Notes: generated by a model not told the origin, from the letters alone. Counted from the stretch's first letter, positions 35,403 to 47,104 are shown. The stretch is 64,000 bases of DNA from Neoarius graeffei (GCF_027579695.1 NC_083577.1:58900241-58964240), one strand, 5' to 3'. Made by a program: numbers and translations.

Positions 35403-35598
35403 AGGAGCAATGGCACCTCAGTACTTATGGTTCTGTGCTCATAACCAGAAGGTTATGACTTCAAATCCCAGGACTGCCAGAGAGCAGACCCTTGAGTAAA
35501 ATCATCACCTGCTTAGCTATAAGATTAGATTGTATTCTGTATTAGCTGTATGGCACTTTGGATAGAAGCATCTACCAAATAAATAAGATTAAATGTAA
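35403..35598 (+). repeat. tRNA-derived SINE of a second family
   Basis: A degenerate A box region (GGCACCTCAGTACTTATGGT) is followed by a B box (GACTTCAAATCCC). The body has CCCTTGAGTAAAATCATCAC, and the tail GCATCTACCAAATAAATAAG and ATTAAATGTAA is typical of a common fish SINE distinct from the Mermaid-like one. Confidence 0.7.
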
Positions 35599-35709
35599 GA
35601 GCAATTAAGCTTCTGGCAAAACTTTGTCTTGATGACATATTAACCTGGAGACTGACAGCTGCCTAATGAATGATCTAATAATAAGGTACACTAAGGTCAA
35701 TTAAGTAAT

Positions 35710-35711
<2 letters not shown>

Positions 35712-35755
<44 letters not shown>
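35712..35755. repeat. (GA)n microsatellite
   Basis: GA tract of about 44 bp; matching (CT)n at about 35839-35870 lies inverted nearby, and another (GA)n runs about 36250-36300. Confidence 0.93.
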
Positions 35756-35835
35756 AGAATATTAGAGCAGGCTAATTCACAACATTCATCAACATTGAGA
35801 TAAGCTGAACTGCTGCGCCAATTATTTCCATTTTT

Positions 35836-35871
<36 letters not shown>

Positions 35872-35919
35872 AATTACATTGTTATTATACATCTGAATAA
35901 GGAGTTGCTGGCCAGAAAA

Positions 35920-36205
35920 TAAAAAAAGGGACTTGGGCATGGTGGCAGGAAGTGTTTAAGCTCTCTCTCTCTCTCCAGACTGTCTATTGCTGTGTTATGG
36001 CAGTTTCCAGAAATGATAAACCTTCCTCACCAAGTAGGGTTCATGTGAGGTCTCGTGTCTCACTTCTACCTGCTGATTTATCACCATTCACAGTTTCTCT
36101 GACAAATCCCTAAAGATACAATTAGCCACTTCTCTCTGTTGAGGCACATAGTTTATACACCTTCTGCCACCATGCCCAAGTCTCGGGCATTTTTTTTCTC
36201 AACAA
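35920..36205. repeat. Fold-back repeat
   Basis: GACTTGGGCATGGTGGCAGG near 35931 and its inverted copy CTGCCACCATGCCCAAGTC near 36165 are flanked by an A-run and a T-run respectively. The arms are about 25-40 bp around a 200-bp centre. No TSD established. Confidence 0.6.
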
Positions 36206-36248
36206 ATAGCTTGTTCCTCAGATGCATAGTAACAAAGTAATAAAGTTT

Positions 36249-36296
<48 letters not shown>

Positions 36297-36558
36297 GAGA
36301 GAATTGGCACAGCAGTGCAGCTGATCTCTAATACTATACAGGGGTGCTTGAAAGTTTGCGAACCCTTTAGAATTTTTTATATTTCTGCATAAATATGACC
36401 TAAAGCATCATCAGATTTTCACACAAGTCCTAAAAGTAGATAAAGAGAACCCAGTTAAACAGATAAGACAAAAATATTATACTTGGTCATTTATTTATTG
36501 AGGAAAATGATCCAATATTACATATCTGCGAGTGGCAAAAGTACGTGAACCTTTGCTT

Positions 36559-36884
36559 TCAGTATCTGGTGTGACCCCCTTGTGCAGCAATAACTGCAAC
36601 TGAACATTTCCGGTAACTGTTGATCAGTCCTGCACACCGGCTTGGAGGAATTTTAGCCCATTCCTCCATACAGAACAGCTTCAACTCTGGGATGTTGGTG
36701 GGTTTCCTCACATGAACTGCTCGCTTCAGGTCATTCCTCAACATTTCAATTGGATTAAGGTCAGGACTTTGACTTGGCCATTCCAAAACATTAACTTTAT
36801 TCTTCTTTAACCATTCTTTGGTAGAACGACTTGTGTGCTTAGGGTCGTTGTCTTGCTGCCTGACCCACCTTCTCTTGAGATTCA
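36559..36884 (-). pseudogene. Tc1 transposase pseudogene, C-terminal part
   Basis: Encodes LNLKRRWVRQQDNDPKHTSR (second Asp) and [18 protein letters not shown] (Glu), ending GGHTRY and stop. It is separated from the rest of the gene by two M3 insertions. Conserved LW in the Glu motif has become LR. Confidence 0.9.
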
Positions 36885-37515
36885 GGCTACATCCACACGA
36901 CAACGGCAATGAGATGTTATTTAAAAAATTATCGCGTCCAAATGGGCAACGATCAGTAAAATATCAGGTCCATATGGCAACGCAACGCTTGCTGAAAACG
37001 ATGCAATACACATGCCACACCTCTAGGGGCGCTGTAAGACGGTCTCTTCGGAGACACCAGAACAATAGAAGAAGTAAGGACACATGCGCATAAACTATTA
37101 TGCGTGAGACTTCATATTAGCCACAAAGTCAGAAAAATCTGTTTGTAAAATTACATTATAATGACCAAATACAATGAAAAGTATTTTTCCAGTCTCACCT
37201 GTGAAAGGTAATCCCATGTGATCTCGTTTAGACGGCAAACCTGTTGGTACAGTTAAATGCAGCACATGAATGACGCATCATTATTCTCCGCTTTGACCTA
37301 TCCAATATGGCGGCGAGGATGACGTATGATTCTACGCGGAAGGCAGCGTCTTTAATGGTCTGGAATAAATTGAATGCTACACGTTGATGGATTAATTTGT
37401 TCTTCTACGCCCTTTTTGAGGAATGTATTGTAGGACTTAAACCAACATCTGAAGAGGTGAGATCGCTCCTTTTTTTCCCTATTTTTGCTGGCGGGATTGA
37501 CTCTGCCCTAAGGGT

Positions 37516-37555
<40 letters not shown>

Positions 37556-37897
37556 TTGCACCATTACACAATAAATATTCACAGTGAAAATATTTTGTAA
37601 GCGCGTTTCATGAACCAAGTTATAGGATTTGTTGACAACTCGCATCGAGTTCTTTACACTTCTACCCGGCGTGAAGCACTCACAGTCATGTGGTTGTGAC
37701 GTCATCGTAAACAAATCCATTCTACTCATTCAGATGACTTCACAACGGCAACGTTGCCAGATCTTTCCACTCTGGAACCCGTTCTCAAAAGATTGCGTTT
37801 TGGGGCACCCAAAACGCCGGTGCCGTGTGGACGCCAGGCCTAAACGATAAACAATTGTATCGGATTCACCTGAATCCGTTGCCGTGTGGACAGGGCC
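36885..37897 (-). mobile_element. M3 MITE, first of a tandem pair
   Basis: GGCTACATCCACACGACAAC ... GTTGCCGTGTGGACAGGGCC, 1013 bp. TCA lies at 36882-36884 and again at 37898-37900. One THAP-exon unit, not two. Inserted in Tc1 transposase sequence, which makes the boundary exact. Confidence 0.85.
37199..37278 (-). pseudogene. THAP first exon in M3 (one stop codon)
   Basis: ATG at 37278; the frame gives MRHSCAAFNCTNRFAV, then TAA in place of Gln. Donor ACAG/GTGAG at 37199/37198. The 80-nt length equals the intact copy at 38216-38295. Confidence 0.6.
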
Positions 37898-37900
37898 TCA

Positions 37901-38527
37901 GGCTACATCCACACGACAACAGCAACGAGATGTTATTTTAAAAAAATATCGCGTCCAAATGGGCAACGATCAGTAAAATATCAGGTCCATATGGCAACGC
38001 AACGCTTGCTGAAAACGATGCAATACACATGCCACACCTCTAGGGGCACTGTAAGACGGTCCCATCGGAGACACCAGAACAATAGAAGAAGTAAGGACGC
38101 ATGCGCATAAACTATTATGCGCGAGACTTCATATTAGCCACAAAGTCAGAAAAATATTTTCGTAAAATTACATTATAATGACCAAATACAATGAAAAGTA
38201 TTTTTCCAGTCTCACCTGTGAAAGGTAATCCCATGTGATCTCGTTTGGACGGTAAACCTGTTGGTACAGTTAAACGCAGCACATGAATGAGGCATCTTTA
38301 TTCTCCGCTTTGATCCATCCAATATGGCGGCGAGGATGACGTATGATTCTACGCGGAAGGCGCCGTCTTTAATGGTCTGGAATAAATTGAATGCTACACG
38401 TTGGATTAATTTGTTCTTCTATGCCCTTTTTGAGGAATGTATTGTAGGACTTAAACCAACATCTGAAGAGGTGAGATCGCTCTTTTTTTCCCTATTTTTG
38501 CTCTCGGGATTGACTCTGCCTAAGGGC

Positions 38528-38573
<46 letters not shown>

Positions 38574-38915
38574 TTGCACCATTACACAATAAATATTCAC
38601 AGTGAAAATATTTTGTAAGCGCGTTTCATGAACCAAGTTATAGGATTTGTTGACAACTCGCATCGAGTTCGTTATACTTCTACCCGGCGTGAAGCACTCA
38701 CAGTCATGTGGTTGTGACGTCATCGTAAACAAATCCGTTCTACTCATCCAGACGACTTCGCAACGGCAACGTTGCCAGATCTTTCCACTCTGGAACCCGT
38801 TCTCAAAAGATTGCGTTTTGGGGCACCCAAAACACCGGTGCCGTGTGGACGCCAGGCCGAAACGATAAACAATTGTATCGGATTCACCTGAATCTGTTGC
38901 CGTGTGGACAGGGCC
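37901..38915 (-). mobile_element. M3 MITE, second of a tandem pair
   Basis: 1015 bp in the same orientation as the first, separated from it only by TCA (37898-37900) and followed by TCA at 38916-38918. The second element must have inserted into one copy of the first element's target duplication, or vice versa. It contains (CT)n at 38531-38571 and an intact THAP first exon. Confidence 0.85.
38216..38295 (-). CDS. THAP first exon, intact copy in M3
   Basis: ATG at 38295; 26 full codons plus two bases to a GTGAG donor (38215-38211). The peptide starts MPHSCAAFNCTNRFTVQTRS and ends GITFHR. This is the usual beginning of THAP domains, with the first zinc-binding Cys pair spaced C-X4-C and the basic ITFHR segment. 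The second Cys-X2-His pair must come from a later exon that this 1-kb element does not contain. Whether it is transcribed or spliced is unknown. Confidence 0.6.
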
Positions 38916-38918
38916 TCA

Positions 38919-39693
38919 GTTCATGGACAGATGTCCTGACATTTTCCTTTAGAAATCGCTGGTATAATTCACAATTCATTGTTCCATCAATGATAGCAAG
39001 CCGTCCTGGCCCAGATGCAGCAAAACAGGCCCAAACCATGATACTACCACCACCATGTTTCACAGATGGGATAAGGTTCTTATGCTGGAATGCAATGTTT
39101 TCCTTTCTCCAAACATAATGCTTCTCATTTAAACCAAAAAGTTCTATTTTGGTCTCAGCTGTCCACAAAACATTTTTCCAATAGCCTTCTGGCTTGTCCA
39201 CGTGATCTTTAGCAAACTGCAGACAAGCAGCAATGTTCTTTTTGGACAGCAGTGGCTTTCTCCTTGCAACCCTACCATGCACACTATTGTTGTTCAGTGT
39301 TCTCCTGATAGTGGACTCATGAACATTAGCATTAGCCAATGTGAGAGAGGCCTTCAGTTGCTTAGAAGTTACCCTGGGATCCTTTGTGACCTCGCTGACT
39401 ATTACACACCTTGCTCTTGGAGTGATCTTTGTTGGTCGACCAATCCTGGGGAGGGTAACAATGGTCTTGAATTTCCTCTATTTGTACACAATCTGTCTAA
39501 CTGTGGATTGGTGGAGTCCAAACTCTTTAGAGATGGTTTTGTAACCTTTTCCAGCCTGATGAGCATCAACAACGCTTTTTCTGAGGTCCTCAGAAATCTC
39601 CTTTGTTCGTGCTATGATACATTTCCACAAACATGTGTTGTGAAGATCAGACATTGATAGATCCCTGTTCTTTAAATGAAACAGGGTGCCCAC
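38919..39693 (-). pseudogene. Tc1 transposase pseudogene, N-terminal part
   Basis: Contains the paired-type DNA-binding region (RTKEISEDLRKSVVDAHQAG, ISKEFGLHQSTVRQI), a TAG stop at 39478-39480, SIRR-like linker, and the catalytic core up to SVHEL. The first catalytic Asp is replaced: WTAETKIELFG instead of the D-E-T-K form in the other copies. The gene is inactivated by substitution, stop and insertion. Confidence 0.9.
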
Positions 39694-39984
39694 TCACACC
39701 TGATTGTCATCCCATTGATTGAAAACACCTGACTCTAATTTCACCTTCAAATTAACTGCTAATCCTAGAGGTTCACATACTTTTGCCACTGACACATATG
39801 TAATATTGGATCGTTTTCCTCAATAAATTAATGACCAAGTACAATATTTTCGTCTCATTTATTTAACTGGGTTCTCTTTATCTACTTTAAGGACTTGTGT
39901 GAAAATCTGATGATGTTTTAGGTCATATTTATGCAGAAATATAGAAAATTCTAAAGGGTTCACAAACTTTCAAGCACCACTGTA

Positions 39985-40721
39985 AGTGTTGTTAATTAGT
40001 CTGCTCTAATGCTACTTCATAGCTTTATATCAACATAGCTGCCTATATGTCCACTTATACAGTTGACCAATTCACTGTTGATCATGTAAAATAGAATAAC
40101 ATCAGTTGTTACCTCCAGACGGTAATATCAAGGGCACAGTTCCATATGAGTTTAGTTCTACAGCAGTGGTTTACATTATAAATATTGCAATATGCACATG
40201 AACAGTACAAAGACCTAAAGCTGGTGTACTGATTATGAAAACCTTTAGCAAGCTGACTGGATAGCAGCAGAGTGGAGCTATGCTTAAAACCCATCTTCAC
40301 CAGACTGATCTCAGTGCAGCATCAAATTTGAACTTTGCCTTTGTGAGGATCAATATCTGTCCCTGTAATGGAATTTTGCAATGAACTGCATCCTTGCAGA
40401 ACACACAGCACAGATGCACAGCAGAAAATAAGTGGGGGAAAATTCGTCCTCATGAATAGATGAATTCTAAAAGTATAGGCAAATGTCAGTAATGAAACCT
40501 GTACTTACAAATAAACATGGAATGGAAATAATATGCGTTCATATTGTCTTCTCAAGAATTACTGGCACCCTTGGTATGATGAGTAAAAAAGTTTATGAAA
40601 AATCAAATGTCTTTTGTAGCTAATTAACTTCATCTCACACTGAAATGTGGAGAAATTCTAATCATTAATTAAAGCACAATAATTGTGTGTTCATTTAAAA
40701 ATAATCAAAATTATACTTATC
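39985..40721. other. Intronic sequence; possible Tc1-like relic end
   Basis: Mostly unassigned. AAGAATTACTGGCACCCTTG near 40553 and AATTATTGGCACCCCTGCAT near 41051 resemble fish Tc1-like sequence, so a decayed element probably surrounds the SINE at 40722. Confidence 0.4.
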
Positions 40722-41038
40722 GGCCTGTGAGTTGGCCTAGTGGTTAGCGTGTCCGCCTCTTGACCGAGAGATCCTAAGTTCTACTCACAGTTGAGTCATA
40801 CCAAAGACCATCATAAAAATGGTACCTACTGCCATCTGGTGAGGCACACCACAATAAGTCAAACTCTTGTGGCTACCAGAGGGCCAACCCCCCCACTGTA
40901 ACCCTAGCTTTGTAATAGGCGAGAGGCCAAGGGCTATAGAAACGGAGATCGGCGCCACCCAATGCACCTTAAGGGTCTGGTTAGTACTGGGACAAGACTC
41001 TGCCTGGGAAAACCAGGTCCTGGCACAGGAAGGACCTT
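40722..41038 (+). repeat. tRNA-derived SINE, third family
   Basis: The head GGCCTGTGAGTTGGCCTAGT then GGTTAGCG has an A-box form (TGGCCTAGTGG); the B box is degenerate (AAGTTCTACTC). The body includes CCATCTGGTGAGGCACACC and ends AAAACCAGGTCCTGGCACAG. Confidence 0.6.
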
Positions 41039-42000
41039 GAATTATTTGACAATTATTGGCACCCCTGCATTTAGTAATTTGTGCAACCTCCCTTTAACTG
41101 TGATCATTGAAGAAATTTTTGCCTTTACAATCACGCTCCTCACTATACATGGTAGCAAAAAACATATGTCCTCTTACAGGCAGGTGCATTACAACTCTTC
41201 TGATAGCCAATGCCTATCAACATACTTTTGTCTCATTTCAATTATGTATTTTTTGTCTTTCCTATGCTGATGAATAACCAAGGGAAGCTGGCCTCTCTGT
41301 TGCTTCATATTTATATCCCAGTGAAGCAGTAGGTTATGTAAATATCCCTGGTTCTATGACTGATTGAATTCTCACCCTCAAAAGAGTACCTTTTCAAAAC
41401 CTTGAGTGATTTTGATCCTCAATAGCCTAAAGAACAGTATCAATACCTTGACTGATTCTCAGTCTCAGTGGGCAACAGTATTAACACTTTGAGTGATGCT
41501 CAGTAGGAAGCAGTACTGGCACAGTGATTCTCAGTTGAAATAGGAAGCTGTTTTAACACTTTGAGTGAGTCGCAGTCTCAGTAGGAAGTAATATTAACAC
41601 TTTGAGTGATTCACAGTCTCAACAAAGCAGGGTGTGAACACTATTTATGAATGCTGTCTGTTAGTGGCAAGCGTAAGTGCATCTTATGTCAGGACATGTA
41701 AGGAACCTTTGTGACAGTTTTGATACATGGCCTACACTAATTCTGAAGCAAAGCACCTTGGTGGTCTGAAACAAAATGTAGAAGAACAGTAGATTATGTA
41801 TTAAAGCATGTTTCTACTACTGTGTGGAGGACTGCCAGGACCACCTGGGTCACCCTGGTTTATGAGAAGCCATGGATGACCACTTAAGTGTTCCTAAACT
41901 CTCAGGTGACTCAGGAACATTTTCAATTTAGTATCAAGCTAATTAACAGTGTTATCCATCTTTATCAAGGGTGTCAATAATTCTGGAGCTGACTATAAGG
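41039..42000. other. Tc1-like relic and unassigned sequence
   Basis: TTATTGGCACCCCTGCATTT at about 41053 and CTTTATCAAGGGTGTCAATA plus ATTCTGGAGCTGACTATAAG near 41960-41998 look like internal and terminal parts of a decayed Tc1-like element. The last motif recurs near 44596-44637. Several short ACTTTGAGTGATTC(A/T)CAGTC words recur at 41400-41630. Confidence 0.4.
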
Positions 42001-42710
42001 GACATTTTCAGTTTGGGGGCTGAGGGTTTGAGAAGCAGCCTTGGGCCCAAAGGGTCACTGGTTTGATTTCCAGGACTGGTAGGAAAAACATGAGGGGAGT
42101 TGAGCCTCTGTATCATGGCTGAAGTGCCCTTGAGCAAGGCACCGAACCCCCAACTGCTCCCTGGGTGCTGTAGCATAGCTGTCCACTGCTCTGGGTATGT
42201 GTGTGCACTTGTTGCTCAATTGTGTGTGCGTGTGTGTTCACTGCTTCAGATGGGTTAAATGCAGAGAAGGAATTTTGCTGTGTTTGAGTGTACAGTTTGG
42301 GTCAGAAGTTTACATACATTTACATGAATATCATCTTGTATATGAATGTCATGGCAATATTTGGGCTTTCAGTCATTTCTTTGAACTGTTCTTTTTCTGT
42401 GGCATAATAATTGTACAGCATACCATACATCTTTAATTAAAAAACACTATAATTTGGTGCACAAGTTTTAATTTTCTTTGGGTTTTCTGAAATCAACACA
42501 GGGTCAAAATTATACATACAGGGTCAAAAATTTACATACACTCAGATTATTCATTCAGAGGTGCTGAAACTTCCAAAACGTCTCTTATCTTGCCAAGGCC
42601 GAGGTCGCTTAACTTCCTGTTGGTGATCATGACTGACTACCGCTGGTAGCTTCTCTGTGGCTTCATAAAAAAGGTTTGTTTACAGCACTCATTGAGCAAC
42701 ACACAGTAAA

Positions 42711-43500
42711 ATGGGAAAGTCCAAGGAGCTCAGTGCAGATCTGAGAAACAGGATTACAGATATACACAACTCTGGAATGTCTCTTGGAGCCATTTCTAAA
42801 CAACTGCAAATTCCAAGATCAGTTCAAACAATTGTATCCATGTTATTCTGAGGTGTAGTCACTTTGTCAAGCTACTCTGCTTCAAGAAAACCCAAACTGC
42901 CACCCTCAGTTGAAAGGAAATTGGTTTGGATGGTCAGGAACAACCTGGGAACCACCATGGCACAGCCCTGCCATGAACTGCAAGCTGATGGATCACTGTC
43001 TTCAGTTCAGATCAACATGGACTAAGAGGCTGCTATCCAAGAAATAACCCCCTGCTCCAAAATTGACACCTTCAAGCTTAACTAAAGTTTGAAGCTGACC
43101 ACACGGACAAAGAAAAAGCCTTCTGGAGGATAGCTGTATGGTCAGATGAGACAGAGATTGAGTTGTTTGTCCACAATGACCACCATGTACAGAGGAACAC
43201 TGTACCAGCTGGTGGTAGTGGTAGGATCATCATGCTCTGGGGCTGTTTTGCTGCCAGTGGAACTGGCTCATTGCACAAAGTGGATGGAATAATGAAGAAG
43301 GAGGACTACCTCAGAATTCTTCAGCATAAACCATCAGAAACTTGAACACAACTTGGGAGTTACAACAGGACAATGAACCCAAACAGATATCAGAGCTGGT
43401 TGTGGAGGATAAAGCAGGCTAACATTAAGCTTAAAACAAATCCTGATTTCAACCCTATTGAAAATATATAGGCTGTGCTTATAAGTCGAGTCCATGCCAA
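42711..43500 (+). pseudogene. Tc1 transposase pseudogene
   Basis: Starts MGKSKELSADLRNRITDIH and GAISKQLQIPRSSVQTIV (helix-turn-helix). After stops and shifts it continues with the first Asp region (WSDETEIELFVHN) and GSGRIIMLWGCFAASG at 43163-43345. The region of the second Asp and Glu is scrambled (LQQDNEPKQIS...NPIENI). Heavily decayed. Confidence 0.82.
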
Positions 43501-43583
43501 GAAAAAAAAAATTAACTGAACTCTACCAATTCTACCATGAAGAGTTATGAAATATCCAAGCACAATGCTACCAAAAGCTTGTT

Positions 43584-43954
43584 CATCTCATTATCTCTAG
43601 CCGCTTTATCCTATTTTACAGGGTCGCAGGCAAGCTGGAGCCTATCCCAGCTGACTACGGGCGAAAAGCGGGGTACACCCTGGACAAGTCGCCAGGTCAT
43701 CACAGGGCTGACACATAGACACAGACAACCATTCGCACTCAGATTCACACCTACGGTCAATTTAGAGTCACCAGTTAACCTAACCTGCATGTCTTTGGAC
43801 TGTGGGGGAAACCGGAGCACCCGGAGGAAACCCACATGGACACAGGGAGAACATGCAAACTCTGCACACAAAGGTCCTCGTCGGCCACAGGGCTCGAACC
43901 CGGACCTTCTTGCTGTGAGGCGACAGCGCTAACCACTACACCACCATGCCGCCC
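43584..43954 (-). repeat. tRNA-derived SINE (Mermaid-like), full length, reverse
   Basis: Reverse copy from CATCTCATTATCTCTAGCCG (its tail) to AACCACTACACCACCATGCC (its tRNA head). It stands head-to-head with the next SINE. Confidence 0.9.
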
Positions 43955-43961
43955 CAGGGTC

Positions 43962-44316
43962 AGCGCTGTCGCCTCACAGCAAGAAGGTCCGGGTTCGAGC
44001 CCTGTAGCCGACAAGGGCCTTTCTGTGCGGAGTTTGCATGTTCTCCCCGTGTCCGCGTGGGTTTCCTCCGGGTGCTCCGGTTTCCCCCACAGTCCAAAGA
44101 CATGCAGGTTAGGTTAACCGGTGACTCTAAATTGACTGTAGGTGTGAATGTGAGTGTAAATGGTTGTCTGTGTCTATGTGTCAGCCCTGTGATGACCTGG
44201 CGACTTGTCCAGGGTGTACCCCGTCTTTCGCCCGTAGTCAGCTGGGATAGGCTCCAGCTTGCCTGCGACCCTGTAGAACAGGATAAAGCGGCGAGAGATA
44301 ATGAGATGAAATGAGA
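43962..44316 (+). repeat. tRNA-derived SINE (Mermaid-like), forward
   Basis: Forward copy starting at AGCGCTGTCGCCTCACAGCA, so slightly truncated in the A-box region. The B box GGTTCGAGCCC and the tail GAGATAATGAGATGAAATGA are present. Confidence 0.9.
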
Positions 44317-44565
44317 TTCTGACCCTATGTTAATTTCAGAAAACCCAAAGAAAATTAAAACTTGTGCACGAAATTCTAGTGCTTTTTTTAATTATTAAAG
44401 ATGTATGCTGTACAATCATTCTGCCACAGAAAAAGAACAGTTCAAAGAAATTACTGAAAGCCCAAATATTGCCATGACATTCATATCCAAGATGACATTC
44501 GTGTCACTGTATGTAAACCTCTGACCACAACTGTACATGTGACAAAAATAAAAGCTTCAAGATTA

Positions 44566-45984
44566 AGCTATTAAACCTTCTTTTTTTTTTAATCCACTGT
44601 TACCAAGGGTGCCAATAATCCTGGAGCTGACTATAAGGTCAGGAAAGGTGAATTTGAGTAAATAATTTATTGGAGAAACAAAATACTATGATTATTTATG
44701 CACAGCCATTCAAAGCAATCAATGATATGCTGACAGTCTATTATGAGAAAATGTGCCACATTTCACTTTTCTGCACATAGTACAGGTATTGCCATTACTA
44801 ATATAATACTCAGTAATAAGAGGAGATTATCAACAAAGACAGCTGTAGATAACCTATTAATAACAGCCAGATGAAAAAGTTGTACATTATTAAACTCAAA
44901 TTACACAGCAACAATGAGCTCACAGGATTCAAGTACATTATGCAATCAGCTTATTTTGCTCTGGGTTTATGAATTGTGAATTGTTCATTGTTCCTTCTTT
45001 ACTAGTGTATTTTTAACATTTGGAAGCAGATTTCAATAACTTGTTTTAATAATGCCACGACAGAGTTGCTGTTGTTGCCTGTTCCAACTTGTTACTAAAT
45101 CTCAGGAAGAAAACCAACAAATATTATAATAAACATTTCAGATCATCATTACATTTTATTCTTGCCATATTACCAAAAATGTGAAAAATATGATGTCGTA
45201 ATTGTATTCTGGTGCATATGCAGACTGAGGCTGACAGCCCCATAGCATGGGGATCTTGGTTGAGGGTTACAGCAGGTTTTGCAAAGCTCTGACCCACAGC
45301 GCATCAGACTTAATTGGCATTCCTGCTGTCACCTGTTCAGTGCAAGCTCCTCACAGCTGGGAGCTCATTTTAACCCTGTGGATTATAAACTGATGTGGCA
45401 TGCAGCACAATGGAGGGAAAGCAGTCTAATTGCTCTCAAAATCTAAATGTCAAAATCCTTGTTAGTCTTTGTAGCCAGACTTCTAACTACAGTATCACCG
45501 GAAAGTCTCGTAGCAGCTTAGAGGTCAATTACATTTTACTGATTCTGATATTTACATCAGAAAATATTATGACTTTCTTTCTAAATCAATTAATCCAACT
45601 ATTTCTATATCACCAGCCTACAGTTACATCAGAAAAATAATATCGACTTTTCCATGGGCAGTCCAGGTGAAAATGCTAAGCTGGTTTTTATGACCAGCTC
45701 GCTTCCATTTAATATTAGTCAGCTTAGTATTTCATTCCCATTAAAAAAAACTACCAATTGTTTGACAACAAGACTCGCCAGAAATTATTGAAGGTTTTCA
45801 AATTCTTGATGCTTATTGTGTGTTTTCAGACAGCCATAAAGAAAATGTATGTAACCTTATAATTTACAAATAAGCTAATTAACAGTCATTCTACAAAACT
45901 GAGTCATACATGAGCTGATAGCTGACAAGCTGCGTAGCGCCGAGCTGGCTATAAGCCATGTATGACAAGATTGAGTGGAATAAG
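44566..45984. other. Intronic sequence; possible conserved element
   Basis: No gene recognised. CCTGGAGCTGACTATAAGG near 44618 repeats a motif at 41979. The block at about 45220-45375 is non-repetitive and balanced in composition, a candidate conserved non-coding element. Confidence 0.4.
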
Positions 45985-47104
45985 GTTTCAAGCAAGATGG
46001 CGCCGCGGATGGTTGCCTCGGTACTTCGCTCTCTCGTACTTTCTATGTTTTTGTGTATTTCTTGTGTTTCTTGCGCTGCTTCTCTGGTCACATACTCCAG
46101 AGAAGAACTAATAAACATTGGAATATCCACCAGTAAAGTTTTTTCATCGGCTTTCATTGATCTGGAAAGTTTTCCAGAGCTACTTGTTGGAGGAGCAGCA
46201 GCTCTCTATGGATTACACCGAGGACGCCGGAGACACTGGGGGAAGCGAGCCGGCGCGCTCGTCAGACTGAGGCAGCGGGGGTTTCGCACTGCGCTCCCGT
46301 CTATTCACCTGGCTAACGTCCACTCTCTGGCCAATAAGATGGACGAACTGCTGCTCCTCAACACAATCAACACGGATTTTAACAGATCTGCTGCCTTGTG
46401 CTTCACTGAAACCTGGCTTGGTGAGCACATCCCGGACTCTTCTCTCCACCTGCCTGGATTTCACCTGCACCGAGTGGACCGCGAAACGGAGCTCACAGGG
46501 AAAACGAGGGGAGGCGGAATCTGCGTTTACATTAACGAAGGTTGGTGTACTGATGTCACAGTTCTAAACAAATCATGCAGTCCTCATCTGGAGTCGTTAT
46601 TCATAAACTGCAAACTGTTTTATGCTCCGCGAGAGTTTTCCTTGTTTATTCTGGTTGGAGTCTACATCCCCCTTACAACACCTGGCTGACCAGGTAAACA
46701 ACGTGGAGAAAAAACGCCTGGAATCTTTGCTCATTGTTTTGGGGGACTTTAACAGAGCAAACCTCAGCCACAAACTGCCAAAATATAAACAGCACATTAA
46801 TGGCCCTTTTCCACTACCCTTTTTCAGCTCACTTCAGCTCGCTTCAGCTCACTTCAGCCCGACACGGCTCGCGTTTCGACTACCAAAAACCAGCACGACT
46901 CAGCTCGTTTCAGCCCTGCTTAGCCCCTAAAACTCGCACCGTTTTGGAGTGGGGCTAAAGCGAGCCAAACCGTGCCGAGTGAGGCTGGGGGCGTGAGCAG
47001 ACACTCCCCTGTGCACTGATTGGTGAGGAGGAGTGTCCTCACTTGCCCTGCGAGCGCGCTGGGATCTGTAAACACCGCAAACCCGGAAGAAGAATAATTA
47101 TGAA

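Larger units (their letters stand above)
36339..39982 (-). mobile_element. Tc1-like transposon split by two M3 MITEs
   Basis: Flanked by TA at 36337-36338 and 39983-39984. The ends (CAGGGGTGCTTGAAAGTTTG and CAAACTTTCAAGCACCACTG reverse-complemented) match the Tc1 at 15849-17459. Two M3 elements and their TSDs add 2034 bp at 36885-38918. Removing them gives 1610 bp, matching the 1611-bp relative. Confidence 0.93.
42293..44533 (+). mobile_element. Tc1-like transposon (TA TSD) inside a SINE, itself carrying two SINEs
   Basis: The left end CAGTTTGGGTCAGAAGTTTA and right end GTAAACCTCTGACCACAACTG are inverted, with TA at 42291-42292 and 44534-44535. The arms extend to CAGTTCAAAGAAATTACTGA and AAACCCAAAGAAAATTAAAA. 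The full length of 2241 bp includes two SINEs at 43584-44316. Confidence 0.9.
42001..44565 (+). repeat. tRNA-derived SINE, fourth family, split by a Tc1 element
   Basis: The head with a B-box form (GGTTTGATTTCC), then TGAAGTGCCCTTGAGCAAGG, CACCGAACCCCCAACTGCTC and GATGGGTTAAATGCAGAG, runs to 42290. The tail TACATGTGACAAAAATAAAA lies at 44534. Removing the Tc1 and one TA restores continuity. Confidence 0.82.
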
